Positions 1-8,043 of a stretch of DNA of 64,000 bases are shown here, in pieces (the first letter of the stretch is position 1; the number at the start of each line of letters is the position of its first letter). Below the pieces are notes generated by a model. The model did no database searches. It was not told the DNA's origin and saw only the letters and a list, made by a program, of their open reading frames with translations. Both the position numbers and the translations under genes were made by a program. The DNA lies in assembly GCA_020882975.1 (NCBI GenBank), contig JAHRFD010000022.1, forward strand, positions 45,823 through 109,822, written 5' to 3'. Source of the DNA: Microcoleus sp. EPA2. GTDB taxonomy: Bacteria > Cyanobacteriota > Cyanobacteriia > Cyanobacteriales > Microcoleaceae.

Positions 1-1837
1 GTAGTTTTTGAATGTTTTTTGCGATCAGTTCAACGATATTGTAATCGGCAATGCCAATGCTTTGAATTTCTTCGATGTCCCACTGCCAATTACCGATGAA
101 AGTGTCGTAGGTTAGCAGATTTTCAGAAGACAGGACTTTCAGCAATTGAGTCAAGAAGAAGGGATTGCCTTGGGTTTTATTGAAAAGTAGTTCGGAGAAT
201 GATTTTATACGGTTTGTGTCTGGAGATTCATTGAGCGTGTCTGCAATTAGCTGCCTAACATGGTTGAGCTGTAAAGGTTTAACAGTAATATTATGGATGG
301 CAGCCCCACTTTCTCGAATCTTTTCTAATGTCTGAATCAAGGGATGAGCTGGATTGACTTCGTTATCTCGATAAGCTCCGATCGTTAACAGGTATTGGCT
401 GTCGCGATCGCTCATCAGCAGTTGGATTAATTTGAGGGATGCCGAATCAGCCCACTGCAAGTCGTCTAGGAAAAGAACGAGGGGGTGTTCGGGTTGACAA
501 AAGACTTTGAAGAACTGACCAAAAACGCGATGAAAGCGGTTTTGGGATTCATAGGAACTCAGTTGCGGTACTTCTGGCTGATGACCGACAATCAGTTCAA
601 GTTCGGGGATAACATTAATAATTAGAGAACCATTTTGACTCAGTGCCGTTAAAATCTTCTCTTTCCAAACAGCTATTTTTTGAGCATCTTCTGTTAATAG
701 CTGTCGCAAGAGTGACTGGAAAGCTTGAATCAGCGAAGCGTAAGGAATATTGCGCTTAAACTGGTCAAATTTACCAGCAATAAAATACCCCCGCTTGGCT
801 GCAACAGGTTTGTGAACTTCATTCACTAAGCAAGATTTACCAATTCCCGAATAACCGCTGACCAGCATCATTTCGGCTGTGCCGAGGCTGGTTCGTTCAA
901 ATGCTTCCATTAATACAGCTACCTCTTCTTCCCTGCCGTAGAGCTTCTGCGGAATCAGCAGTTGACCGGATAAATCTTTAGACCCTACAATGAATGGTAA
1001 AATTGTGCCGAATTCCTGTAGCTGAGTTAGACAATTTTCTAGATCGGCTTTTAATCCCTCAGCAGTTTGATACCGCTCTTCTGCTGTTTTGGCTAATAAT
1101 TTGAGCGTGATGTCAGAAATGGCTTGGGGAATTTCTGGATTTAACTGAATCGGCGGAACTGGTTGCTTTGCTAAATGGCAGTGAATCAATTCCATTGGGT
1201 CAGTGGCTGCAAAAGGTAGGGAACCTGTCAGCATTTCATAAAAGGTTACACCCAAGGAGTAAAAGTCGGTACGATAGTCAATCGACCGATTCATCCGGCC
1301 CGTTTGCTCTGGGGATATATAGGCTAGCGTGCCTTCTAGACAATTAGGATTGTTAATTCTTTGGTTTTCTCTCTCCAGGCGAGAAGAAATGCTAAAATCG
1401 GTAATTTTAACCACCCCAGTTGCAAGATTTATAATAATATTTCTCGGTTTAATATCTTTATGAATAATCTGTTTTTCGTGCAGTTGCCCTAAAGTTGCTG
1501 CTAACTGAATTGCTATTTTGAGAAAGCTGATTATATCGTTTTTGAGATCGCTAAGAATACAATTCAAAGATTGACCGCCAAAATCTTCCATGATTAAGGC
1601 AAAGCTATTCCGATATCTTTCCAATTCCAAGCAATTAACAACTCCTGAAATGTTCAGGTTCTTGGTAATTTCATATTGAAACTTTAAATTAGCAACATCA
1701 ATAGGATGGGGATACTCTGAGTTGAGCAACTTAACAATAACAGGCTGTTGGTTCTGAACATTCAGCCCTCGATACACAACTGTTTTAATTCCTTCATTTA
1801 TTTTTTTTAAATTTGTATATCTCGGAAGGCTTAGCAT
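1..1837 (-). CDS. Serine/threonine protein kinase fused to AAA-type ATPase (multi-domain signalling kinase), 3' part outside window
   Basis: My reading from ATG at 1837 (minus) stays open to the window edge, so about 612 N-terminal residues are present and the C-terminus is missing. Residues 1-270 form a Hanks-type kinase: catalytic loop HKDIKPRN at 126-133, DFS in place of DFG at 147-149, and SPEQTGRMNR in the activation segment near 175. This is followed by an AAA_16-type ATPase with P-loop GYSGIGKS near residue 328 and a Walker-B-like LVLFLDDLQWAD. In cyanobacteria this architecture usually continues into a large TPR-like region, GAF and a histidine kinase or cyclase output; that part lies beyond base 1 and cannot be seen. 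Likely a cytoplasmic signalling protein; its signal is unknown. Confidence 0.88.
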   Translation of the reverse strand, partial: MLSLPRYTNLKKINEGIKTVVYRGLNVQNQQPVIVKLLNSEYPHPIDVANLKFQYEITKNLNISGVVNCLELERYRNSFALIMEDFGGQSLNCILSDLKNDIISFLKIAIQLAATLGQLHEKQIIHKDIKPRNIIINLATGVVKITDFSISSRLERENQRINNPNCLEGTLAYISPEQTGRMNRSIDYRTDFYSLGVTFYEMLTGSLPFAATDPMELIHCHLAKQPVPPIQLNPEIPQAISDITLKLLAKTAEERYQTAEGLKADLENCLTQLQEFGTILPFIVGSKDLSGQLLIPQKLYGREEEVAVLMEAFERTSLGTAEMMLVSGYSGIGKSCLVNEVHKPVAAKRGYFIAGKFDQFKRNIPYASLIQAFQSLLRQLLTEDAQKIAVWKEKILTALSQNGSLIINVIPELELIVGHQPEVPQLSSYESQNRFHRVFGQFFKVFCQPEHPLVLFLDDLQWADSASLKLIQLLMSDRDSQYLLTIGAYRDNEVNPAHPLIQTLEKIRESGAAIHNITVKPLQLNHVRQLIADTLNESPDTNRIKSFSELLFNKTQGNPFFLTQLLKVLSSENLLTYDTFIGNWQWDIEEIQSIGIADYNIVELIAKNIQKL

Positions 1838-1971
1838 AATAGTTGAATTTTTTAGCGAACTTAATTAAGTATTTATGAGATCGGACATCTCAAAACCCAG
1901 ACATACAAGAGTTTGATTGTTTCTTGAGATCCAATTTAAATGCTGAGCGAGCTTATACCCTGACACAGTTT

Positions 1972-4305
1972 TCAAAACCAGGAATCCCGCTCACCGATAA
2001 TTTTTTTTGCATACTCAATCTCAAAAATTTGTTTTAAAATAGCACGGGCAGCCTGCATAGCTGACATAACGGTTGCTTCGACACAGCCGGAATTGTAACC
2101 GTTGTCGATCCAGTCTCCCGTCAAGTAGAGGTTAGCGAAACCTGATTCATCGGTTTTGAGTCGGTACTTAGTGCTTCCGGGGACAGAAAGCACGTAACGC
2201 TCTGAAGGGTCGATATTGACTCGCCAATATTGGGAATAGAAACGTTTCTGTCCCTGCTGGTTTTTTAGATCGACAAGCAAATCCCAATTCAACCCTTGAG
2301 GATTTTCTGGAGTAGTGGCTTTAGGCCATAAGTTACCGATTTGGTTTTCGAGGAAGTTGATCGCCTGTTGTTCCACTTTCTCCTGTTCCCTTTTGGGGAA
2401 ATCGCGATCGCTGCTGGGAGGAATTCCTGAGTCTGCTATTACGCCTGTAAAATAAGCAAGATTGTAGGGATAATGTTCAGAAGACCAATTTTCGCGCTGG
2501 ATCAAATCACTCATATCGGCATAAGTATCGAGGGGTTCTACATAAGAACCGACTACAGGACTGCCCCCCCTCCATCCCAACTGCTGTAAATTAGATTTAA
2601 GCCACAACTGTCCGCCTTGAGTTGGAACTGTTTCGATTTGATTGACCATCAACGCCCATTTTTGATGAGCCGGATTTTTTTCAGCATTAATCAAATCGCC
2701 GCAGATAAAGGGTAAAGCTCCTAGAGAAATGCCGAGAATTACCAAGTCAAAATCTTCTCCAACATTCAGAGTGACTGGGGTTTCATTATCTTGCCACGGA
2801 GTCCAAAAAGACTCCAAATTTACCTGCTGTTGCTGGAGTTCTTCACCTTCTACAATTTGCTCGTAACGGGGTTTGCTCGGCCAGCAGAGGAGCCTCTTAA
2901 CTTTAATCAGCGGCTCGTATTCCCGAGTCGGTTCTTTGAGATGCACCTGGCGTCCCAAAGAAATGCTAGCGATCGACTGCTGCGAATCGTCAAGGTGCAA
3001 CTGTTTCACGCGGTGGAAAAACTCAAATTTGACGCCTCGACGTTTCAGCACTTTATAAAGCGGGGCGAAAATCGTATCTCCCATACCAGCTTGCATTTTC
3101 CACATGATCGCCCCGTTGTACTGGAAAATTACGGTTGTTAGGATACGAATTGCTGTTCCTGCGGCTAGTCTGGGCTGATGAACGTTCCCCCCTGGAAAGG
3201 CATAAACAAGGTCATACAAAACGCGGATAAATGCTGAATTGATGCTGGTTTCTTGCGCTCCGTGTTTTTGCAGCCACTCTCTATAATCATATTCATCTAA
3301 AGAATCTAAAGAACCAGAATAAATTACTTCATCTACAAATAATCCCCGAATATTGGCAAATGCTAAATCTAACAAAACTAGAATCCGAAATGTATCGTCA
3401 TCTTGCTCAATTTCAGACTCGATAGAGCTTTTCAACCGCTGCATAAATCGCTCTAAAAGTTTAAGAATGATCCTGTGGTGTTCTGGGCGATGAGTGCGGG
3501 TATCGTCCGGCATGGATTTTGCTAACTTGTAGGCCAGATCGAGAAATGTTCCTTCAGATGCTAAATCAATAGTTTCTAAGGTAGTTCCTATCTGTTTCAT
3601 AGTATTTTCCAACCACAGGCACCAACGGGCAGGTTCCTTGAGAAGTAACTGCACCAGTTGGTCGGGAAGCTGAAGCGGTCCAAATTCTGAGGTGAGTTTA
3701 AGAGTTTCCCCGCCAATATCTATCTGTTTAGCAAGAAGTTCTAACCAGTTCGGGATTTGCTGATTCCTGGATAATTTATTAACTGAACACTGAGATTTTA
3801 AAGAGTTTGAACCTTCAAATCCATCGTACATCAATTTGATCAGGGTGCAGATATGCTCCCACATCGAGAAATAGCCCCCTCCTTCCCAAGGAAGCAATTT
3901 ATTTTGGGGAAAGTTGAAAGGCCACTGAACCCAGCGACCGTTGATATATTCTTCGAGAACTATCAGGCTGTGCGGCTTGAAGGCATCTTCTATACTCAAA
4001 AACGGGCCGTCTTCTCCTAATTCGTCGTAGCACTGTTTCATCAATCGAAAAGCATTCTCGTAGAATCCAAAAAAAATGTGCAATCCATGTTCTTCAATGC
4101 GGTAGGTTGGTTCGTGGTAAGGCGGGTTCGGCTCCACGTTGCGTCCTGATGCGCCCTTACCTCCCAGACGCCAGCCCTGTTGGTACACGGTAATCTCGTA
4201 GAGGGCATTCCATCCCGGTTGGCTGGTGAGTTCAAAAGCAGTGGTTAGGGAGGCTACTCCCCCTCCCAAGATGGCAATTTTTTTGATTTTTGGTGCTGAG
4301 GTCAT
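1972..4305 (-). CDS. FAD-dependent amine-oxidase/phytoene-desaturase-like oxidoreductase
   Basis: 777 residues, starting MTSAPKIKKIAILGGGVASL. The GGGVASLTTAFEL stretch (about residues 14-26) is a Rossmann dinucleotide-binding motif, and the C-terminal LYLTGDWIDNGYNSGCVEA matches the second FAD-contact motif of the amine oxidase/carotenoid desaturase superfamily. A WRLGGKGASGRN segment near residue 45 fits the family's flavin-binding loop. It is longer than typical desaturases (~500 aa), the extra length being a central helical region. It lies 118 bp downstream of, and on the same strand as, the acetoacetate-decarboxylase-like gene, so the two are probably co-transcribed. The substrate is not identifiable; carotenoid, amine and fatty-acid-like substrates are all possible. 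Confidence 0.8.
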   Translation of the reverse strand: MTSAPKIKKIAILGGGVASLTTAFELTSQPGWNALYEITVYQQGWRLGGKGASGRNVEPNPPYHEPTYRIEEHGLHIFFGFYENAFRLMKQCYDELGEDGPFLSIEDAFKPHSLIVLEEYINGRWVQWPFNFPQNKLLPWEGGGYFSMWEHICTLIKLMYDGFEGSNSLKSQCSVNKLSRNQQIPNWLELLAKQIDIGGETLKLTSEFGPLQLPDQLVQLLLKEPARWCLWLENTMKQIGTTLETIDLASEGTFLDLAYKLAKSMPDDTRTHRPEHHRIILKLLERFMQRLKSSIESEIEQDDDTFRILVLLDLAFANIRGLFVDEVIYSGSLDSLDEYDYREWLQKHGAQETSINSAFIRVLYDLVYAFPGGNVHQPRLAAGTAIRILTTVIFQYNGAIMWKMQAGMGDTIFAPLYKVLKRRGVKFEFFHRVKQLHLDDSQQSIASISLGRQVHLKEPTREYEPLIKVKRLLCWPSKPRYEQIVEGEELQQQQVNLESFWTPWQDNETPVTLNVGEDFDLVILGISLGALPFICGDLINAEKNPAHQKWALMVNQIETVPTQGGQLWLKSNLQQLGWRGGSPVVGSYVEPLDTYADMSDLIQRENWSSEHYPYNLAYFTGVIADSGIPPSSDRDFPKREQEKVEQQAINFLENQIGNLWPKATTPENPQGLNWDLLVDLKNQQGQKRFYSQYWRVNIDPSERYVLSVPGSTKYRLKTDESGFANLYLTGDWIDNGYNSGCVEATVMSAMQAARAILKQIFEIEYAKKIIGERDSWF

Positions 4306-4423
4306 GTGTTTATTAATAGATTATCTACTTTCAAAAGTATATTTTTAACTGCGTTTCATCCCTAGCTTTTAAGCAGGATTTTTCATGGCTTCGCGCTATA
4401 ATTTGACTGAGATGAAAGCTAAT

Positions 4424-5671
4424 TTAAGAAGGCGCTTTCCAAACTGTAGTACCATTTTCTACCGTGAAGTTGAAGTTGATCCAGAAAGACAGCTTGACGG
4501 GCAGTCGAACTGATTCTCCTGGTTTGGTACCACGTGGGCGTAACCCCAAATCGTTAACTATGGGGTGGCTGGCATAATCGTACAGTGTGACCTCAAACTG
4601 ATCGCCTAAAGAACCGAAGCCCAGGATGCGTCCGCTGTGATATTTGTACATTTTCATCAAGTTTTCGACGATCGCTTGATAGCAAGCTCGGCTACCATCT
4701 TCTGCATCGCGGAATTGTTTGAGAAATACGACTGGAACTGCTGTATGAGTTAGGTAGTCAAAAATATTGAGTGGCAAACTAAAACCAGGAATCTCGATCC
4801 TACCATTGTTGTCAAAAAGTAGCTCTAAAATTTCATTGACTAATTCTTGTGGGGTATCCCAAGTCTTGTTGGGTTTAAAAGATGCCTCCTTACCAACTCT
4901 GCAAACTTCTATCAACCTTTCATCTTGGGCTTGAATGTCCGGTCTAAAATGTTTCCATAAAAGCGTCTCTAAAGTGAATAAATCAGGTGGCTGCGGGGGT
5001 TTGGGAATTTGAAAAGAACCCAGTTGTTTTGAAATACCGTAAACCTCGCGCCCTGAAATTAAAACGGGTGAGTTATTGACAAAAACGTAAGGCATGAACC
5101 AAGCTAGCCGCTCCACTACAAATGCAGGTCCCACTTGTTTTCCGACCATCGTCAATATCCAAAAAACTACCTCTTCTTCAAGAACATATCCCTTTTCGCT
5201 GTCTGGTTTGTTTGTGGAACTGAGCGAATCCATCGTTCCGAAAGTAAGGACAACATAGTGCATGGCAGGGCGGTACTCAACTTCTCCTTTGGCTGGCTGA
5301 TTGAGATATGTGTCGCATACTGCTTGTAGCTTATGCAGAGAACCTTCTAAGATAAATCCATAGAGGTTTGTACCTTTGATGTCGTAGGGTTGAAGAAAAC
5401 ACTGCTCGCCAGCTCGTTCAATGTATTGTGGAGGTTTGAAATGGTGACTACCGCCCGATAAAAATGTCTCGCCAAATTTATGTGCTTCTTGTTCTATGTT
5501 TTCGCCTCTGGCTGCAAGGTCTTGCAGGAGTTGCTCAGGCGATCGCGGCGGTTGTGCGAGGATGTCTGCTAATTTTTGCGGGTTATTGAGCAGTTGGGCG
5601 ATCGCGCTGCTTGCTCCTAGTGCTGTACGAAAACCTGTTTGCAGAAGTTGAGCGGCGCTGTTAACATTCAT
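4424..5671 (-). CDS. Acetoacetate decarboxylase-like protein
   Basis: 415 residues from ATG at 5671. The central part (about residues 195-235, including SGREVYGISKQLGSF) resembles the acetoacetate decarboxylase fold, where a Gly-Phe/Ile-Pro/Ser-Lys-Lys-like segment carries the Schiff-base lysine. Here YGISKQ keeps one Lys, so activity is plausible but unproven. It is longer than classical ADC (~250 aa), with an extra N-terminal helical region. There is no signal peptide. It lies directly upstream of the FAD oxidoreductase on the same strand. The assignment rests on motif resemblance only; a non-enzymatic ADC-fold protein is equally possible. Confidence 0.55.
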   Translation of the reverse strand: MNVNSAAQLLQTGFRTALGASSAIAQLLNNPQKLADILAQPPRSPEQLLQDLAARGENIEQEAHKFGETFLSGGSHHFKPPQYIERAGEQCFLQPYDIKGTNLYGFILEGSLHKLQAVCDTYLNQPAKGEVEYRPAMHYVVLTFGTMDSLSSTNKPDSEKGYVLEEEVVFWILTMVGKQVGPAFVVERLAWFMPYVFVNNSPVLISGREVYGISKQLGSFQIPKPPQPPDLFTLETLLWKHFRPDIQAQDERLIEVCRVGKEASFKPNKTWDTPQELVNEILELLFDNNGRIEIPGFSLPLNIFDYLTHTAVPVVFLKQFRDAEDGSRACYQAIVENLMKMYKYHSGRILGFGSLGDQFEVTLYDYASHPIVNDLGLRPRGTKPGESVRLPVKLSFWINFNFTVENGTTVWKAPS

Positions 5672-5894
5672 TGCTTCATAACCTCATAGTAAGTTAGCTT
5701 GCAAACTTCTTAATATTTCAGTCATATCACAAATACCGATCGGATCGAGCTTTCTTAACGCCTATTTTCTCAATCACAAACTCTTTCTCTCGATCGAGAA
5801 AGCACTCCAAAGCTCGCGACCCACCTATACTTCATGCGACCGTTGGGGTGCAACTTGTGGTGTATATCTGACCCCACAACGGAATCGGTCAAAC

Positions 5895-6340
5895 TTACTG
5901 CAATAGTGCATCGGTAGGCTGAGATGGAGCGATTGAGGGCGGTTGAGGGCGATCGTCATAAACTAGGAGACCGCTGCCAACGGGGTAACGAGCGTTTTCC
6001 AGTGTTAGAAAGCATGGAAAGTGAAGAGATCGCTCCTCTGACTTGTTCTGGCCCAAGCTCTTTCGTAGCACTGCAACTGTTCTGGCGTTGCGGTGGCCGC
6101 TGATTTCTTGAATAATCCGCAGCGGAATCCCGGCGTTGCTCATCTGGGTGAGTGCCGAACGTCTGAGGCTGTGGGTAGAAGCGCCGATGATGCCGACTTT
6201 CTCGCAGGCTTTTTGGAACAGGTGTGAGGCGGCTTCTGGGTTCATGTGCTAAAGAGTGGTGGTTGAGGTGGCGGCTGGGGAACAGGTAGGGGTGTTGGGG
6301 ATGTGAGTAGGTTTCCAACAGCAGCCTCAAATCTTGAATG
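5895..6340 (-). pseudogene. Tyrosine recombinase (phage-type integrase) C-terminal remnant, frameshifted
   Basis: Two adjacent minus-strand frames together read like a lambda-type integrase. The upstream frame (about 6340-6250) has HPYLFPSRHLNHHS; the next frame (6245-5895) has the conserved block STHSLRRSALTQMSNAG followed by IPLRIIQEISGHRN. The H-x-x-R and later H of the catalytic set are present. The frame change near 6245 separates the two halves, and the final catalytic Tyr region (normally shortly after GHRN) is lost in an unrelated tail. This is a dead fragment, with no N-terminal arm-binding or core domain preserved. Confidence 0.75.
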
Positions 6341-6394
6341 ATCGGGAAGGTTGTGCTATGCCGGTAATAGGTTACACCACAAACACCATCAACG

Positions 6395-6547
6395 CTAATA
6401 CCTACACAAGGTATTCCTCCACGCCCTTGCATTCCCCATGTCATATTTGTTGGTACGCCATACTGGTGGCCTAGTTTTCTTCTTCTGGGGCAGTAATGGC
6501 TCGATGATTTCCCACTCTTTGTCACTCACATCGCTCGAATAACCCAT
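6395..6547 (-). pseudogene. IS5-family (DUF4096) transposase N-terminal remnant
   Basis: From ATG at 6547 the protein reads MGYSSDVSDKEWEIIEPLLP, then QKKKTRPPVWR, the standard N-terminus of IS5-like cyanobacterial transposases with a DUF4096 domain. Similarity stops after about 31 residues; the remaining tail is unrelated and ends at 6395. There is no DDE catalytic region. The remnant lies just upstream of the integrase remnant on the same strand, so this 0.7 kb is a small graveyard of mobile elements. Confidence 0.75.
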
Positions 6548-6583
6548 TTTCAGCCCTGACCTGCTTAACTTTACTGATTCTAC

Positions 6584-6621
6584 CCGATCGACTGCTGTCA
6601 AGCCGATCGACTGCTGTCAAG
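6584..6621. repeat. Perfect 19-bp tandem duplication
   Basis: CCGATCGACTGCTGTCAAG occurs twice back to back (6584-6602 and 6603-6621), followed by the first bases of a third copy. It borders the transposase remnant and may be a scar of insertion or excision. Confidence 0.85.
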
Positions 6622-6652
6622 CCGATCGCTAAAAAGATCTCAAATCGGTTCT

Positions 6653-6980
6653 ATAAGTAGGGGCGGGTTTTACCGACAATAATTGTCTCAAATCGATCGT
6701 CTTTTAAACCCGCCCCCACCCAACGGCAAACCCCCATCTACCTGTAGGGGTCTGTTGATGAACCAATGGGGCCGCGGCGGGTTTTTGAGATTGTTAGTTT
6801 GAGGCGATGATGCTTGGTAAAACCCGCCCCTACAGCAATGGGGCCGGGGCGGGTTTTTGAGATTGTTAGTTTGAGGCGATGATGCTTGGTAAAACCCGCC
6901 CCTACAGCAATGGGGCCGGGGCGGGTTTTTGAGATTGTTAGTTTGAGGCGATGATGCTTGGTAAAACCCGCCCCTACAGC
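6653..6980. repeat. 72-bp tandem repeat block built of GGGCGGGTTTT/AAAACCCGCCC hairpins
   Basis: Three nearly identical 72-bp units run from about 6765 to 6980. Each begins CAATGGGGCCG(C/G)GGCGGG and ends AAAACCCGCCCCTACAG, so each can fold as a long hairpin with GGGCGGGTTTT pairing AAAACCCGCCC. A diverged relative with the same ends lies at 6656-6718. Because 72 is a multiple of three, the block is open in several frames, but the repeated peptides have no family resemblance. It fills the space between the mobile-element remnants and the fibrillin gene; no gene is seen in 6602-6990. Confidence 0.85.
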
Positions 6981-6990
6981 CAATAATCAA

Positions 6991-7575
6991 TCACTCTTTT
7001 GTCAAGACAAAAACACTCCCTTCATTGCCACGCCCAATCCGCAAATCACTATCCAAATAAGTAATATCCAGCCATCCCTGCTGTTCCCGTGCATCCATCC
7101 CAAAATCTATAGCAGCGAACTTTTTACCTGACTCAATTTCATTGATAAACTGCATCGGAGATTCATAGCCAATAAAGCTGCGTAAACCTAAAATTGACCT
7201 ATCAAATTTTACCTGCACTCGACGTTCTGAGGTTGCTTCAAATTTAGCTGCTACGCTGGCTATGGCTTCTAAGTAAGGCAATCCATAAAACTCTGCGATG
7301 TTATAAAGTTTAGATTCTTTAACTCGGATACATTGATAAATTTGACCTAGTTTTAATAAGGGAAAATTGTCAAAATTCAGCAACGATCTGCTGGTAGTGT
7401 ACAATAACCGCCAATCCCCATTTAACAGCTCTGCGGCTTCTACAGGGCGCGGTGTGGGGTTGAAATCTTCCAATTGGGCGATCGCACTTAAAATCGCCTG
7501 TTTGTCGCTGGGAGTGGCGAGCAAACCACGATTTTTACCCGCAATTATTTCTAATAGTCCAGATTTTCCAATCAT
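6991..7575 (-). CDS. PAP/fibrillin family protein (plastid-lipid-associated type)
   Basis: 194 residues from ATG at 7575. The N-terminal LLEIIAGKNRGLLATPSDKQ and central LLNGDWRLLYTTSRSLLNFD are hallmarks of the PAP_fibrillin family, a lipocalin-like fold that binds lipids or carotenoids at thylakoids and plastoglobules. Length matches cyanobacterial members (~190-200 aa). There is no signal peptide or membrane segment, so probably a cytoplasmic or thylakoid-peripheral protein. It is flanked by repeats on both sides and thus probably a single-gene unit. The family assignment is secure; the exact ligand is unknown. Confidence 0.85.
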   Translation of the reverse strand: MIGKSGLLEIIAGKNRGLLATPSDKQAILSAIAQLEDFNPTPRPVEAAELLNGDWRLLYTTSRSLLNFDNFPLLKLGQIYQCIRVKESKLYNIAEFYGLPYLEAIASVAAKFEATSERRVQVKFDRSILGLRSFIGYESPMQFINEIESGKKFAAIDFGMDAREQQGWLDITYLDSDLRIGRGNEGSVFVLTKE

Positions 7576-7584
7576 GATTTTATT

Positions 7585-8043
7585 TGTTGACTGTTGACTG
7601 TTGGCTGTTGGCTGTTGTTAGCTGCTACCAATCACTAATAACAAATAACAAATAACAAATGACAAATGACTAATGACTAATGACTAACGACTAATGACTA
7701 ATAACAAATGACTAATGACTAATAACTAATGACTAATAACTAATGACTAATAACAAATGACTAATGACTAATAACTAATGACTAATAACTAATGACTAAT
7801 GACTAATAAAAAATGACTAATAACTAATAACTAATGACTAATAACTAATGACTAATGACTAATAACTAATGACTAATGACTAATAACTAATAACTAATGA
7901 CTAATAACTAATGACTAATGACTAATGACTAATAACTAATGACTAATAACTAATAACAAATGACTAATAACTAATGACTAATGACTAATAACTAATGACT
8001 AATAACTAATGACTAATGACTAATGACTAATGACTAATGACTA
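7585..8043. repeat. Heptameric satellite (TAATGAC/TAATAAC) of nearly 60 units
   Basis: A few TGTTGAC/TGTTGGC heptamers (7585-7617) are followed from about 7634 to 8043 by roughly 58 uninterrupted heptamers, mostly TAATGAC and TAATAAC with some AAATGAC/AAATAAC. The 7-base phase is kept throughout. This is the short tandemly repeated repetitive (STRR) type known in filamentous cyanobacteria. It supplies the last codons and stop of the downstream-ending glycosyltransferase (8027). Nothing else is coded in 7576-8026. Confidence 0.93.

Noticed and set aside
6688..6990. Repeated-peptide minus-strand frames over the 72-bp repeats
   Set aside because: Frames are open only because the unit is 72 bp; peptides are translations of the hairpin repeat and have no family resemblance or ribosome site.
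7634..8043. CRISPR array
   Set aside because: Units are 7-bp and contiguous with no spacers; the 72-bp block at 6765 also lacks unique spacers. No cas genes in the window.
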